Assembly (NCBI GenBank): GCA_963753165.1 | Contig: CAVWBP010000008.1 | Coordinates: forward strand, 62,001 to 126,000 | Origin: JAKLQR01 sp963753165 | Lineage (GTDB): Bacteria > Nitrospirota > Thermodesulfovibrionia > Thermodesulfovibrionales > SM23-35 | DNA: 64,000 nucleotides | Reading direction: 5' to 3' | In this document: in pieces, positions 8,523 to 17,058 of the stretch | Numbering within the stretch: position 1 is the stretch's first letter | Layout of the letters: the number at the start of each line of letters is the position of its first letter | Notes under the pieces: generated by a model | Database searches by the model: none | The model's input: the letters and a program-made list of their open reading frames with translations, nothing else | Told to the model about the DNA's origin: nothing | Made by a program: the position numbers and the translations under genes

Positions 8523-9117
8523 CGTAGAGAGGAAGAAGACCTGTTCGGACAGATGATATTCTCGTGAGCGGGAATCACAGTATCGGCAAGATACGTCTGC
8601 ACTCAGACCAAGATGCTCCTCTCTTTGACGTGTACGCCCTTGTCATCGGTGATCATAGCGGAACAGGCAGGTTTTATAGGCAAGAGCATGGTTTGAGGCC
8701 AGAATAAAGAATAATACCGATTATGTATTTGCGAACCTGTAGTGGTATTTATGACCAAAAAAATGATGACCAGCAAGTGACATCCTGAGGAACGAGCCTG
8801 CCAGGCCTCGGCACTGTGTTAATAAATGCTTCCCCGCATATCGATCATTGGAGCCCGGGAGAAACATTACGCTGACAGGTGAAATCAATACTTCAGTCTC
8901 TCGATGTGCTGCAGTATGAAATTGAATTTCTGATTATTTGACAAGGACGCTCGAAATTCACGACCGAGGAACCTGTAATGATCGATGACTTTATTGCAAC
9001 CATATGGTTGGGGTCGCCCTGTGTCGTTTCTGATTCTCCGGAGTTTCGGCATAGAACGCTTGCAGATGCCTGACCTGAAGCGATATCGAATCGCGGTGTT
9101 CGGGTCCACCGTGCATC
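8523..9117. other. about 600 bp without a recognisable gene
   Basis: All six frames are interrupted or give only short, unlikely peptides; the longest, 74 codons on the minus strand at 8885-9109, has no family features and no ribosome site. The stretch separates the PilZ remnant from the 3' end of the nrdR operon and may be further decayed coding DNA. Confidence 0.6.
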
Positions 9118-9573
9118 TTACTTGTGTTCAAAAAGTGTTTTCACTTCATTCATCAGTTCATTGATGTCCTTAAATGAACGGTAGACCGAAGCGAATCGCA
9201 CATAGGCGACCTTGTCGAGTTCCTTGAGAGAGGACATCACCTCTTCGCCGACCCAGGTGCTCGGAATTTCCTTCACATTCAGTCCGATAAGTTTCTTTTC
9301 GATTGAGTCAGTGATATTTTCGAGTGTCTCCATGCCTATCGGTCTTTTTTCACAGGCTTTTTTCAGGCCGGTCACGACCTTGGACCGTTCATAGGGTTCC
9401 CGTCTCCCGTCTTTCTTGATGACCATGGGGATGATATCTTCGACCCGTTCGTATGAGGTAAAACGCTTCGCGCAGTTGAGGCACTCACGTCTCCGGCGTA
9501 TCGCATTGCCTTCACGGCTGGTCCGTGAATCAATGACTTTGTCTTCGAGGTTTCCGCAGAAAGGACATTTCAT
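9118..9573 (-). CDS. nrdR: transcriptional repressor NrdR
   Basis: Represses ribonucleotide reductase genes in response to ATP/dATP. The 151-residue protein shows the zinc ribbon, Cys 3, 6, 31 and 34 (CPFC and CLNC), followed by RFTSYERVE and the ATP-cone domain (VIKKDGRREPYERSKV). Length is typical. It is the last gene of the minus-strand operon, about 95 bp after glyA, with an imperfect hairpin in the gap, so its transcription may be partly uncoupled. Confidence 0.97.
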   Translation of the reverse strand: MKCPFCGNLEDKVIDSRTSREGNAIRRRRECLNCAKRFTSYERVEDIIPMVIKKDGRREPYERSKVVTGLKKACEKRPIGMETLENITDSIEKKLIGLNVKEIPSTWVGEEVMSSLKELDKVAYVRFASVYRSFKDINELMNEVKTLFEHK

Positions 9574-9603
9574 GATAAATATAAATCCGAAATTCTAATA
9601 TCT

Positions 9604-9649
9604 AAATCCTAAAAAAATCCCTAATCCTTTCGTTTAGGATTTAGGATTT
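9604..9649. repeat. AT-rich hairpin built from a repeated TTTAGGATTT word
   Basis: AAATCCTAAA at 9604-9613 pairs with TTTAGGATTT at 9640-9649, and a second overlapping TTTAGGAT copy lies at 9633-9640. It sits between glyA and nrdR. It could be a weak attenuator or processing hairpin, or a remnant of a small palindromic repeat. Confidence 0.45.
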
Positions 9650-9668
9650 CGTGCTTGAGGTTTGTTTT

Positions 9669-10907
9669 TCAGTATATGGGAAATTTCACGCAGAGCGATT
9701 GGGCTTTTTGCATCAGCCTCTTAATTGTCTCCGGGTCGTTGTTGTTCTCTATTATCGATGAAATCATATCGGCGACTTCGGTCATCTCCGCGCCTCCCAT
9801 GCCCCTTGTGGTAACGCAGGGAGTGCCGAGCCTGATTCCGCTTGTTATGGCCGGTGATCTCTCATCATAGGGAATAACATTCTTGTTCACGGTTATTCTC
9901 GCTTGGCCGAGTGCGTTTTCCGCGTCTTTGCCCGTGATATCCTTATTCGTCAGGTCCACGAGCATCATATGGTTGTCAGTCCCGCCGGATATGATCTTAA
10001 ATCCCCTTCCCACCAGTTCTTCAGCGAGTTTCTTTGCGTTCTGTATGACTTTTGCCTGGTAATCTTTAAATCCCGGGCTCAGGGCTTCCTTCAGCGCGAC
10101 TGCTTTCGCCGCAATGACATGGACGAGGGGACCGCCTTGTATGCCCGGAAAAATCGTCTTGTCGACTGCCTTCGCGAATTCCGCTCTGCACATGATCATT
10201 CCGCCCCTCGGGCCTCTCAGGGTTTTGTGGGTAGTTGTCGTGACAAAATCAGCGTGCGGGAGCGGTGAAGGATGAAGCCCCGCGGCAACGAGTCCCGCAA
10301 TGTGGGCGATATCAGCCATGAGATAGGCGCCGGTTTCTCTCGCGATGTCAGAGAATACCTTGAAATCGATGCTCCGTGAATAGGCGCTTGCCCCAACGAG
10401 AATCAACTTCGGTTTCTGTGCAAGGGCGAGGCGCCTCACTTCTTCATAATCTATATATCCCGAATCCCTGTTGACTCCATAAGAGACAACCTTATAGAAA
10501 ACTCCGGAAAAGTTCACGGATGACCCGTGCGAGAGGTGGCCTCCGTGACTGAGACTCATGCTGAGGATGGTATCACCGGGTTTCAGGACCGAAAAGAAAA
10601 CCGCCATATTGGCCTGAGAGCCCGAATGCGGCTGAATATTCACATGTTCAGCGCCGAATAATTTTCTGGCGCGTTCGGTTGCGAGGTTCTCAACCACATC
10701 AGCGTATTCGCACCCGCCGTAATAGCGTCTGCCGGGATATCCCTCTGCGTATTTGTTCGTGAACACAGAGCCCTGCACTTCAAGGACAGCCGGACTTGTG
10801 TAATTCTCGGATGCGATGAGGACTATATTCTTCTGCTCCCGCTCGATCTCATTCTGTATCGCCTGGTATACTTCCGGGTCGGTATTCTTCAGATTCTCGA
10901 AGTTCAT
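9669..10907 (-). CDS. glyA: serine hydroxymethyltransferase
   Basis: Cytoplasmic PLP enzyme interconverting serine and glycine with tetrahydrofolate, supplying one-carbon units. The 412-residue protein has N-terminal IALIASENYTSP-like sequence (IVLIASENYTSPAV), YAEGYPGRRYYGGCE, the PLP-lysine motif TTTTHKTLRGPRGG and GIRLGTPCVTTRGM near the end. Its start overlaps the rpiB stop by four bases (ATGA), showing translational coupling. Confidence 0.98.
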   Translation of the reverse strand: MNFENLKNTDPEVYQAIQNEIEREQKNIVLIASENYTSPAVLEVQGSVFTNKYAEGYPGRRYYGGCEYADVVENLATERARKLFGAEHVNIQPHSGSQANMAVFFSVLKPGDTILSMSLSHGGHLSHGSSVNFSGVFYKVVSYGVNRDSGYIDYEEVRRLALAQKPKLILVGASAYSRSIDFKVFSDIARETGAYLMADIAHIAGLVAAGLHPSPLPHADFVTTTTHKTLRGPRGGMIMCRAEFAKAVDKTIFPGIQGGPLVHVIAAKAVALKEALSPGFKDYQAKVIQNAKKLAEELVGRGFKIISGGTDNHMMLVDLTNKDITGKDAENALGQARITVNKNVIPYDERSPAITSGIRLGTPCVTTRGMGGAEMTEVADMISSIIENNNDPETIKRLMQKAQSLCVKFPIY

Positions 10908-11353
10908 CTCTTTAAGTTTTCCTCAATTCTGGTAATTTTATCGAGTCTCCTGCAGTGTCTTTCTCCCTCAAAGGGGGTAGATACCCAGGTCCGTACTATT
11001 TCTTTCGCAAGATCCTTCCCTACGACACGTCCGCCGAGGACGAGGATATTGGCGTCGTTATGAAGTCTGCTCATTTTGGCTGTGAAGAGTTCGTTGCAGA
11101 GAGAAGCGCGAATGCCCGGAAATTTGTTCGCAACAATAGACATTCCGATACCGGTGCCGCAGATCAGGATGCCCCTTTCGATTTCTCCTTTTGAAACAGC
11201 CAGGGAGACTTTTTCTCCGAAGTCAGGGTAATCTACCGATTCAGCGCGGTCTGTCCCGAAGTCAATGGACTCGATCCGGAGATTATTCAGAAGGGAAATA
11301 ATCTCCTTTTTCATTTCAACCCCGGCGTGGTCACAGCCAATAGCGATCTTCAT
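10904..11353 (-). CDS. rpiB: ribose-5-phosphate isomerase B
   Basis: Interconverts ribose-5-phosphate and ribulose-5-phosphate. The 149-residue protein starts MKIAIGCDHAGVEMKKEI with the family CDHAG motif, and carries GILICGTGIGMSIVANKFPG (written GILICGTGIGMS), whose cysteine is the catalytic base. The rpiB-glyA pairing is common. It lies 54 bp after metG, and its stop overlaps the glyA start. Confidence 0.97.
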   Translation of the reverse strand: MKIAIGCDHAGVEMKKEIISLLNNLRIESIDFGTDRAESVDYPDFGEKVSLAVSKGEIERGILICGTGIGMSIVANKFPGIRASLCNELFTAKMSRLHNDANILVLGGRVVGKDLAKEIVRTWVSTPFEGERHCRRLDKITRIEENLKR

Positions 11354-11407
11354 ACTGGTATTTTGAACACAAATTCTCTTAATCTTATCCGAGAGGAGAA
11401 TGGGAAG

Positions 11408-13028
11408 TCAAGCGTCCTGTTTGCCCTGTTTTTTCGTGTCTATCCTCGGGAAAAGGGGCAACCCCTTGTTCACTTTTCTCCCGTGCCCTGTCCTGCCCCA
11501 TTGGATTTCAGATGTAAGGTCCAGCGACGAAAAATCTCCCGGGAGATTCAGCTGGTTCCAGATTTTCTCTGCTGTGGCGGGCATGAAAGGGTAGAGGAAG
11601 AGCGCTATGTGGCGGAGGGACTCCGCAAGGGTGTAAAGGACGTTCGAAAGGATATCCTGGTCTGTTTCCTTCCATGGGGCCGAATGCTGGATGTATTCAT
11701 TGAGCTCGTTGATGAACGACCAGATCTGGATCAGTGCGGCATTGAATTCGAGCCTGCTGAGACTGCTGTCGTATTTTCTGAAAAGACTGCTGTCGGGATC
11801 AGATATCCATGCCTTTATTTTTTTCTCGAATTCGTCCCGGTCTTTTCCCGGCAAGGGCTCCGGGACGATTCCATCCCTGTATTTTTCTATCATCGTGAGA
11901 GACCGGCTGAGCAGATTGCCGAGATCGTTTGCGAGGTCGGTGTTAAACCTGCTGATCAGTGCATGTTCGGAAAAATCACCGTCGAGACCGAAGGGGACTT
12001 CCCTGAAGAGGAAATATCTGAAAGCGTCGGCTCCGAACTCTCCGGCTACTTTATGCGGGTCCACCACATTGCCGAAAGACTTGGACATTTTCTTCCCCTC
12101 GACAGTCCACCACCCGTGTGCGAAGATATTGTTCGGGAGGGGCAGCCCGAGCGCCATGAGCATTGTCGACCAGTAGATGGCGTGCGTGGTAAGGATGTCT
12201 TTCCCGATCAGATGGTGGTCAGGCGGCCACCAATCCTCTGATTTGAGGGGTGAGATTTGGGACCCCTTTGTTTCTTCACCCCGGTCATTTATTTGCGGGG
12301 CAAGATATTTCGTTGCCGAGAAGTAATTTAAAAGCGCGTCAAACCACACATACGTTACGAATTTATCGTCAAACGGGAGCGGAATTCCCCAAGAGAGCCG
12401 CTGTTTCGGTCTCGATATGCAGAGATCACCGAGCTGGTTGTTTGTGAGAAACCCTACTACCTCATTTTTCCTGGTCTCAGGGAGGATGTATGAAGGATTT
12501 GCCTTGATATGCTGCATGAGCCTGTCCTGATATTTCGACATGAGGAAGAAATAATTCTCTTCGGTGATATATTCCACGGGTCTCTTGCAGTCCGGACACT
12601 TTCCGTCTTCAACCTCTTTTTCTGTCCAGAAGCGTTCGTCAGGGACACAGTACCAGCCGGAGTAGAGCCTCTTTTCGATTTCCCCTTTTGTGAAGAGTTC
12701 CTGGAGAATATCCTGGACGATCTTTCTGTGTTCCTGGTCCGTAGTGCGGATAAAGGCATCGTTTTTTATGTTGAGTTTTTTCCAGAGGACTTTGTAGTTT
12801 CCGACCATGGCGTCAGCGTGCTCCAGGGGGGTATTGCCCTTTTCCTGTGCCGCCTTCTCCACCTTCTGTCCGTGTTCGTCGGTTCCTGTCAGGAAAAAAA
12901 CTGTCGCTCCCCTTCAGTCTGTTGTAGCGGGCAAGAATATCAGCTGCCACGGTGGTGTATGCATGACCGATATGCGGTACATCGTTCACATAATAAATCG
13001 GGGTAGTTACATAGAAGGTACGCTTCAT
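11408..13028 (-). CDS. metG: methionyl-tRNA synthetase (frameshifted in a homopolymer)
   Basis: Class I synthetase charging tRNA-Met. The N-terminus MKRTFYVTTPIYYVNDVPHIGH carries the HIGH motif (PHIGH). The body has CPDC of the zinc knuckle, WGIPLPFDDKFVTYVWFDAL (catalytic domain) and KMSKSFGN. As read, the frame breaks in a run of seven As at 12894-12900 (seven Ts in the coding strand): six Ts give SFFLTGTDEHGQKVEKA, exactly the conserved motif. Restored length is 539 residues. The start at 13028 overlaps the ricT stop by ATGA. Loss of an essential gene is unlikely, so the extra base is probably an error in the sequence. Confidence 0.94.
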
Positions 13029-13921
13029 TTGCCGGGCTCCGTCTTTGGAGGAAATTTCTTCCTCCGTCTCTTCGGACGCCATTTCCTCCGTTTTTCTTTC
13101 TTCTCCTCCTGTTTCTCCGGTTGCAGGGCAGTCTGCCCCGCTTCTGCAGCAGGACGTTTCCCCCGTTGCGATTGTGCAGGGGGTTCTTCGCGGGGCAACA
13201 GTACGTTACTTGACACCAGTGCTATTTCTTCTTCTCTCTCTTCGGTCACTGATAGGGAGTCTGCTTCCAGACGCATGGTATCTTCCTGTGGTGTCTCGGA
13301 ATATTCATACCCGAGACAGCACATAAGACGTCCGCATACCCCGGACAGTTTCCCTGTATTGAGCACAAGTTCCTGTTTCTTTGCCATCTTGATCGAGACC
13401 GGTTCAAAAGTTATCAGGAACCGTTTGCAGCAGACTTCCCTTCCGCAGATGCCGAGGCTGCCTATCATCCGTGCGCCGTCCCTGACCCCTATCTGCCGCA
13501 TCTCGATCCTCGTCTTGAAGCGGGACGCGAGATCTTTTACCAGCTCTCTGAAGTCTATTCTCTTATCAGCAGTGAAATAGAAAATAATGCGCTTCCTGTC
13601 CAGGGTGGCTTCGGTGCTGATCAGCTTCATGGGAAGCCCCCGGGCCATAATCCTTTCAAGACAGAAAGCTTTTGCTTCTGATTCGAGTTTTTTGTTCTCT
13701 TCTTTCTGGAGAAGATCTTCTTCTGTCGCCTTCCGGATGATCTTCTTCCGTTTATTTTCCGGGTCTTCCTCTCTATGCCGTCCTTCAACAACGGTTCCGA
13801 TGTTCAACCCGAGTTCAGACTCAACGACGACAAGGTCGCCTTTCTCCACTTCTGCTCCGTCAACTTCGAAATCATATATTTTGCCGCATTGTTTGAATCG
13901 TATCCCGACTATTTCAGACAT
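13025..13921 (-). CDS. ricT: PSP1-domain regulatory protein (RicT/YaaT-like)
   Basis: A 298-residue PSP1 protein. In Bacillus, RicT (YaaT) works with RicA and RicF in an iron-sulfur complex affecting RNA processing; the role outside Firmicutes is less clear. Cysteine motifs are present: LGICGREVCCKRFL and LSGVCGRLMCCLGYEY, which fit Fe-S ligands. The C-terminal 50 residues are low-complexity and very basic (KRRKWRPKRRRKKF), perhaps RNA-binding. The neighbourhood tmk-holB-ricT matches the conserved tmk-holB-yaaT order of Firmicutes. Its start overlaps holB by 8 bases. Confidence 0.88.
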   Translation of the reverse strand: MSEIVGIRFKQCGKIYDFEVDGAEVEKGDLVVVESELGLNIGTVVEGRHREEDPENKRKKIIRKATEEDLLQKEENKKLESEAKAFCLERIMARGLPMKLISTEATLDRKRIIFYFTADKRIDFRELVKDLASRFKTRIEMRQIGVRDGARMIGSLGICGREVCCKRFLITFEPVSIKMAKKQELVLNTGKLSGVCGRLMCCLGYEYSETPQEDTMRLEADSLSVTEEREEEIALVSSNVLLPREEPPAQSQRGKRPAAEAGQTALQPEKQEEKKEKRRKWRPKRRRKKFPPKTEPGK

Positions 13922-15020
13922 AGTGAACTCCGAAGGTCTTTCTTAACAGGGAACCGGAATAGTTCCATGTCAGCGCTTTATTTAAATGAAACCGGAAATT
14001 CCCTCTGAGGGAATTCAGAGTCCGGTGAATTTCTATTATACCCTGCAGGTCTGTTTCCCTGCTCAATTTTTCGATATCTGCCTTCAGATCTCTGTTGATA
14101 ATGACCGCTGCTTCGCCGCTCACAAGCCATGCTGCCATGTCCCTGAGGAAGATCAGGATGAATTCAAACCATCGTTCCATCTCTTCTTTTGAAGCCCAGC
14201 CGTCTTTTTCAGTGCGCAGCATTTCCTGGAGGAGTTGTACGAAGGCAGACCTCTCTTCGAACATGTCGCCGGTCATTGCATTTCCCGGACGCCCCATGGA
14301 AAGCCTGACAAGGTCGGAAAGCTGCAGGTCATCTTCCGGCGGAGATTTCTCTCTCCCCTGCGATGGTTTTGCAGGTTTCCCGGATTTTTTTTCTTTTCCC
14401 GGGAGATGCCGGGCAATGATTTTTTTCAGGACCTCTTCGCATGCACCGTCAGAAAGGGGCGCAAAGCGTATCGTTGAACAGCGTGAACGTATGGTATCGG
14501 GGAGAAGGTCAGGACTCGATGAGACCAGAATAATAAGGCTGTCCCGTGGAGGTTCCTCGAGTGTTTTGAGAAAAGCATTCGCAGCGAAGGTGTTCATGGC
14601 TTCTGCATCGTCTACAATGACAACTTTTTTCCTCCCTTCGAATGCTTTCAGGGCGAGAACGTTATCAATCGCCCTGATTTCTTCGATCCTTATCTGACCG
14701 CCTTCAGGGGATATGAGCAGAAAATCCGGATGAATGCCGGCCGTGATCTTTTTGCATGAAGGACATTCATCACAGGCATCGAGGATCCCGACGTATCCTT
14801 CCCTTTTTTGAGAATACCCCTCCTTATTCCCCCCCTTGGCAAGGGGGGGAGAAGGGGGGGTAAGGCAGTTTACTGCTTTGGCAAGATTGAGCGCGGTAAA
14901 TTTTTTCCCGATACCCGAATCGCCGGTAAAAAGATAGGACGAGGGGATCCTTTCCCTCTTAAGTGTCTTGAGCAGAATGGTTACAGCCCTGTCCTGTCCG
15001 ATAACATCCCTTAATGCCAT
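13914..15020 (-). CDS. holB: DNA polymerase III delta-prime subunit
   Basis: Clamp-loader subunit. The 368-residue protein has GQDRAVTILLKTLKRERIPSS opening (GQDRAVTILLKTL), a P-loop-like SYLFTGDSGIGKKFTA, the zinc module CDECPSCKK, and the sensor SSSPDLLPDTIRSRC. Between the first helix and the zinc module lies about 25 residues of Pro/Gly/Lys-rich sequence encoded by a C/G-run palindromic repeat (see 14816-14870), which the family normally lacks. The insertion keeps the frame. The gene sits between tmk and ricT. Confidence 0.9.
   Translation of the reverse strand: MALRDVIGQDRAVTILLKTLKRERIPSSYLFTGDSGIGKKFTALNLAKAVNCLTPPSPPLAKGGNKEGYSQKREGYVGILDACDECPSCKKITAGIHPDFLLISPEGGQIRIEEIRAIDNVLALKAFEGRKKVVIVDDAEAMNTFAANAFLKTLEEPPRDSLIILVSSSPDLLPDTIRSRCSTIRFAPLSDGACEEVLKKIIARHLPGKEKKSGKPAKPSQGREKSPPEDDLQLSDLVRLSMGRPGNAMTGDMFEERSAFVQLLQEMLRTEKDGWASKEEMERWFEFILIFLRDMAAWLVSGEAAVIINRDLKADIEKLSRETDLQGIIEIHRTLNSLRGNFRFHLNKALTWNYSGSLLRKTFGVHYV
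14816..14870. repeat. palindromic repeat inserted in frame in holB
   Basis: CCCCCCCTT-GGC-AAGGGGGGG forms a perfect 9-bp stem at 14829-14849, flanked by further C-rich and G-rich arms. Translated in the holB frame it gives TPPSPPLAKGGNKEG, a peptide pattern typical of palindromic repeats that tolerate insertion inside genes. Position: between the ATPase start and the zinc module of delta-prime. Confidence 0.7.
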
Positions 15021-15050
15021 ATCAGTTTTTCAGTAAAAAGCTCATATATA

Positions 15051-15677
15051 TCATGACGAAACAATATCCAGCACCAGATCCAGTACTCTCTTCCGGACTT
15101 CCTCCTTCTCCAGAGAGGCATCGATTAATTTTATTCTCTCCGGCTGCTGCGCCGCAAGCTCCAGAAATCCGTTCCTCACCCGTTTATGAAACCCGATATC
15201 CTCAAGTTCAAGCCTGTCAGTCTTGTTGATCCCCCTGTTTCTGCTCAGCCCGGTTTCTACGTCAAGATCGAGCAACAGGGTGATATTGGGTTGCATCCCC
15301 TCTGTTGCTATGGTGTCAAGCGAATGGAGAAGGTGCAGGGCGATGCCTCTTCCATAGCCCTGATAGGCGATTGTAGAGTCGGTAAAACGGTCGGTAATAA
15401 CGACAGCCCCCCGGTTGACTGCGGGAATGATGACCTGTGCAAGGTGTTGAGTCCGGGACGCAAAGTAGAGGAGAAGTTCAGTAAGCGGCGTCATCTCCTG
15501 ATGATCCGGCGAGAGAAGAACTTCTCTTATTTTGCGGCCGATCTTTGTTCCGCCCGGCTCTTCGGTGAGGACTGCGTCGAACCCTTTCTCCCTCAGGTGT
15601 TCAAAAAGAAGCCTTGCCTGGGTTGATTTGCCTGTTCCTTCAATACCCTCAAAGGAGAGGAAGACGCCTTTTTTCAA
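15051..15677 (-). CDS. tmk: thymidylate kinase
   Basis: Phosphorylates dTMP to dTDP. The 208-residue protein has the P-loop EGIEGTGKSTQA near residue 10, the DRFTDSTIAYQGYGRG motif (the DR[YF] dTMP-binding signature) and LLLDLDVETGLSRN with the lid following. Its start overlaps the upstream MetE-like stop by four bases (ATGA). The tmk-holB pairing is conserved across bacteria. Confidence 0.97.
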   Translation of the reverse strand: MKKGVFLSFEGIEGTGKSTQARLLFEHLREKGFDAVLTEEPGGTKIGRKIREVLLSPDHQEMTPLTELLLYFASRTQHLAQVIIPAVNRGAVVITDRFTDSTIAYQGYGRGIALHLLHSLDTIATEGMQPNITLLLDLDVETGLSRNRGINKTDRLELEDIGFHKRVRNGFLELAAQQPERIKLIDASLEKEEVRKRVLDLVLDIVSS

Positions 15678-16687
15678 GGTGATTCTCTCAGAAGTTGCTT
15701 CAATTCCTGCAGAACCCTGAACACTTTTGCTGCTTCTTCAACACTCCGCGAGCCGGTTCCACAAGACGGAGTCAGGAGTATCCGTGAGATGAGGAGTTCC
15801 ACAGGGATATGCCTCGACAACAATGCTATCCCGGCATCGAAGCGCTCTTTCAGAGAACCGGGAGTTTCCGTTCTGATTTGGTCGGTGGTCGGCACGATTC
15901 CCCATGCAAGGTATCCGCCGTTTTTCAGGAATTCTATAAACTCGCCGGGGTAGAGCGAGACCGATTCGAGATAATCATAGGCGTCGAAACTGATAATCCT
16001 GACGCCGCTCTGGATAACAAGAGGCCAGTCCGCCTTGCTGCAGCAGTGGATTCCCGGAATCCCCCCGGCATCAAGAATAGTGCCGGAAGTCTCTTTCAGG
16101 AGCCTTAGCGCCTCTTCCATATTGACACCAAGATACGCTGATGTGCCGAGCGCCGAGAGGATCGGTTCGTCGAGAAACAGAATCAACTGATCTGCAGACT
16201 GCCGGAGCAGTTCTGCCTGCCAGCGAATCTTTGCCTTCAGGATGAGGAGAGAAACCTCCCTCAGTTCTTCATCAAAATACACAGGCCTCCCGCTGGTATC
16301 TTTCAGCCCGAGGGTAAAGGTCAGCGGGCCTGTAACCTGTCCTTTCAGCGCAGGGTAACGCCTGTCTTTTATCGTCCGGAGAAATGCGTACAATCCCCGT
16401 GCATACTCTTCAGAGACAGAAATCTTGAGGTCCTCCGAGCAGGTTTCATAAAACCTCATCAGGGAATCGCTGTTATCCCGCTCAATCAAAACGGTTTCTT
16501 TCTTTTCGTCGATTTTCAGAAAGGGCATCCCCTCGGAAAACTGAGGTATCATGAATTCACGGAAGGAGAGCGCCGGGAGTTGCGGCCAGAACGGGATATC
16601 ACAGGAGCCGAGCACAAGCCTGCATGCCTCATCGGGGTTGTCATGAGGAAGGCTGCCGATCCCTGTCGTTGCAAAAGGAAGTATCAT
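15674..16687 (-). CDS. MetE/UROD-superfamily protein (cobalamin-independent methionine synthase-like)
   Basis: A 337-residue TIM-barrel protein related to the C-terminal half of MetE. It starts with TTGIGSLPH, has GQVTGPLTFTLGL, LFLDEPILSALGT, and zinc-type ligands in GIPGIHCCSKADWPL plus LTPSCGTGS. These H-C...C ligands match the zinc site that activates homocysteine. It lacks the MetE N-terminal domain, so it may be a short core-MetE that uses a corrinoid-bound or other methyl donor; substrate is unknown. It is the first gene of the operon and has almost no 5' leader (see 16688-16724). Confidence 0.8.
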   Translation of the reverse strand: MILPFATTGIGSLPHDNPDEACRLVLGSCDIPFWPQLPALSFREFMIPQFSEGMPFLKIDEKKETVLIERDNSDSLMRFYETCSEDLKISVSEEYARGLYAFLRTIKDRRYPALKGQVTGPLTFTLGLKDTSGRPVYFDEELREVSLLILKAKIRWQAELLRQSADQLILFLDEPILSALGTSAYLGVNMEEALRLLKETSGTILDAGGIPGIHCCSKADWPLVIQSGVRIISFDAYDYLESVSLYPGEFIEFLKNGGYLAWGIVPTTDQIRTETPGSLKERFDAGIALLSRHIPVELLISRILLTPSCGTGSRSVEEAAKVFRVLQELKQLLRESP

Positions 16688-16724
16688 CTTAAGATGATAC
16701 TCTAAATCAGAGTTCTTAAGTCAA
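16688..16724 (-). promoter_or_regulatory. candidate promoter with palindrome, start of the MetE-like operon
   Basis: On the minus strand TTGACT (16719-16724) and TATCAT (16694-16699) are separated by 19 bp, and the ATG follows TATCAT by only six bases, so the mRNA would be leaderless or nearly so. The same stretch is palindromic: CTTAAGA at 16688-16694 pairs with TCTTAAG at 16714-16720, and inside it ACTCT pairs with AGAGT. This could be an operator over the promoter. Confidence 0.4.
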
Positions 16725-16869
16725 TAGAAGGAGGGAAGCTTTGGTATGATTTGGTTGAATACTCTGCGGAATTTCTTCTCCGGACCTCAGATGAGATAAG
16801 TCTCCTCCTGTTTACCACAAAACGGATACGCAGGAGGAGGTCTTAGCTCCTGAGTGAAACAGAAACAAC

Positions 16870-16968
16870 CTATTTATTTTTTCTCCTCTGGAATTTTGTC
16901 TTTTTCCTGAGCTTTTTGTGTTTGTGTTTGCTCATTTTTTGCTTGCGCCACTTTTTTACGTTTCCCAC
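16870..16968 (-). CDS. AURKAIP1/COX24-domain small basic protein
   Basis: A 32-residue, strongly basic protein with VGNVKKWRKQKMSKHKHKK followed by LRKKTKFQRRKNK. The K-K-x-R-K-x-x-M-x-K-x-K-x-K-K-L-x-x-K-T-x-x-Q-R-R-K pattern is that of the AURKAIP1/COX24 family, related to mitoribosomal mS38 and found as tiny ribosome-associated proteins in several bacterial phyla. The GTG start at 16968 is chosen because AGGAGG (16976-16981) is seven bases away; the ATG three bases from AGGAGG in another frame gives a different 32-residue peptide with no family match. It stands alone between two minus-strand transcription units. A ribosomal role is inferred. Confidence 0.72.
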   Translation of the reverse strand: MGNVKKWRKQKMSKHKHKKLRKKTKFQRRKNK

Positions 16969-16990
16969 TCATCCACCTCCTTTGACAGTT

Positions 16991-17058
16991 GAAAGTAAAA
17001 AGTTAAAAGTGAAAAGTTAAAGAATAATAATTTTAACTCTTAACTTTTAACTCTTAAC
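16991..17058. repeat. AT-rich inverted repeat at the 3' end of the activase gene
   Basis: AAGTTAAAAGTGAAAAGTTAAA on one side pairs with TTTAACTCTTAACTTTTAAC on the other around AATAATAAT. It overlaps the activase stop codon at 17040-17042 and supplies its last residues. It may act as a terminator for the activase, or be a simple-repeat remnant. Confidence 0.5.

Noticed and set aside
8885..9109. 74-codon minus-strand frame
   Set aside because: No start signal or recognisable family; kept only as part of the non-coding region.
11327..12241. Plus-strand open frame of 304 codons
   Set aside because: It lies fully opposite metG, whose motifs (KMSKS, zinc pair) are clear.
14095..14697. Plus-strand open frame of 200 codons
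   Set aside because: Opposite holB; composition is Ser/Arg-rich as expected of an antisense shadow.
16873..16972. Alternative ATG frame MSGKRKKVAQ over the AURKAIP1 gene
   Set aside because: Its ATG is only three bases from AGGAGG and the peptide has no family pattern, whereas the GTG frame has correct spacing and motif.
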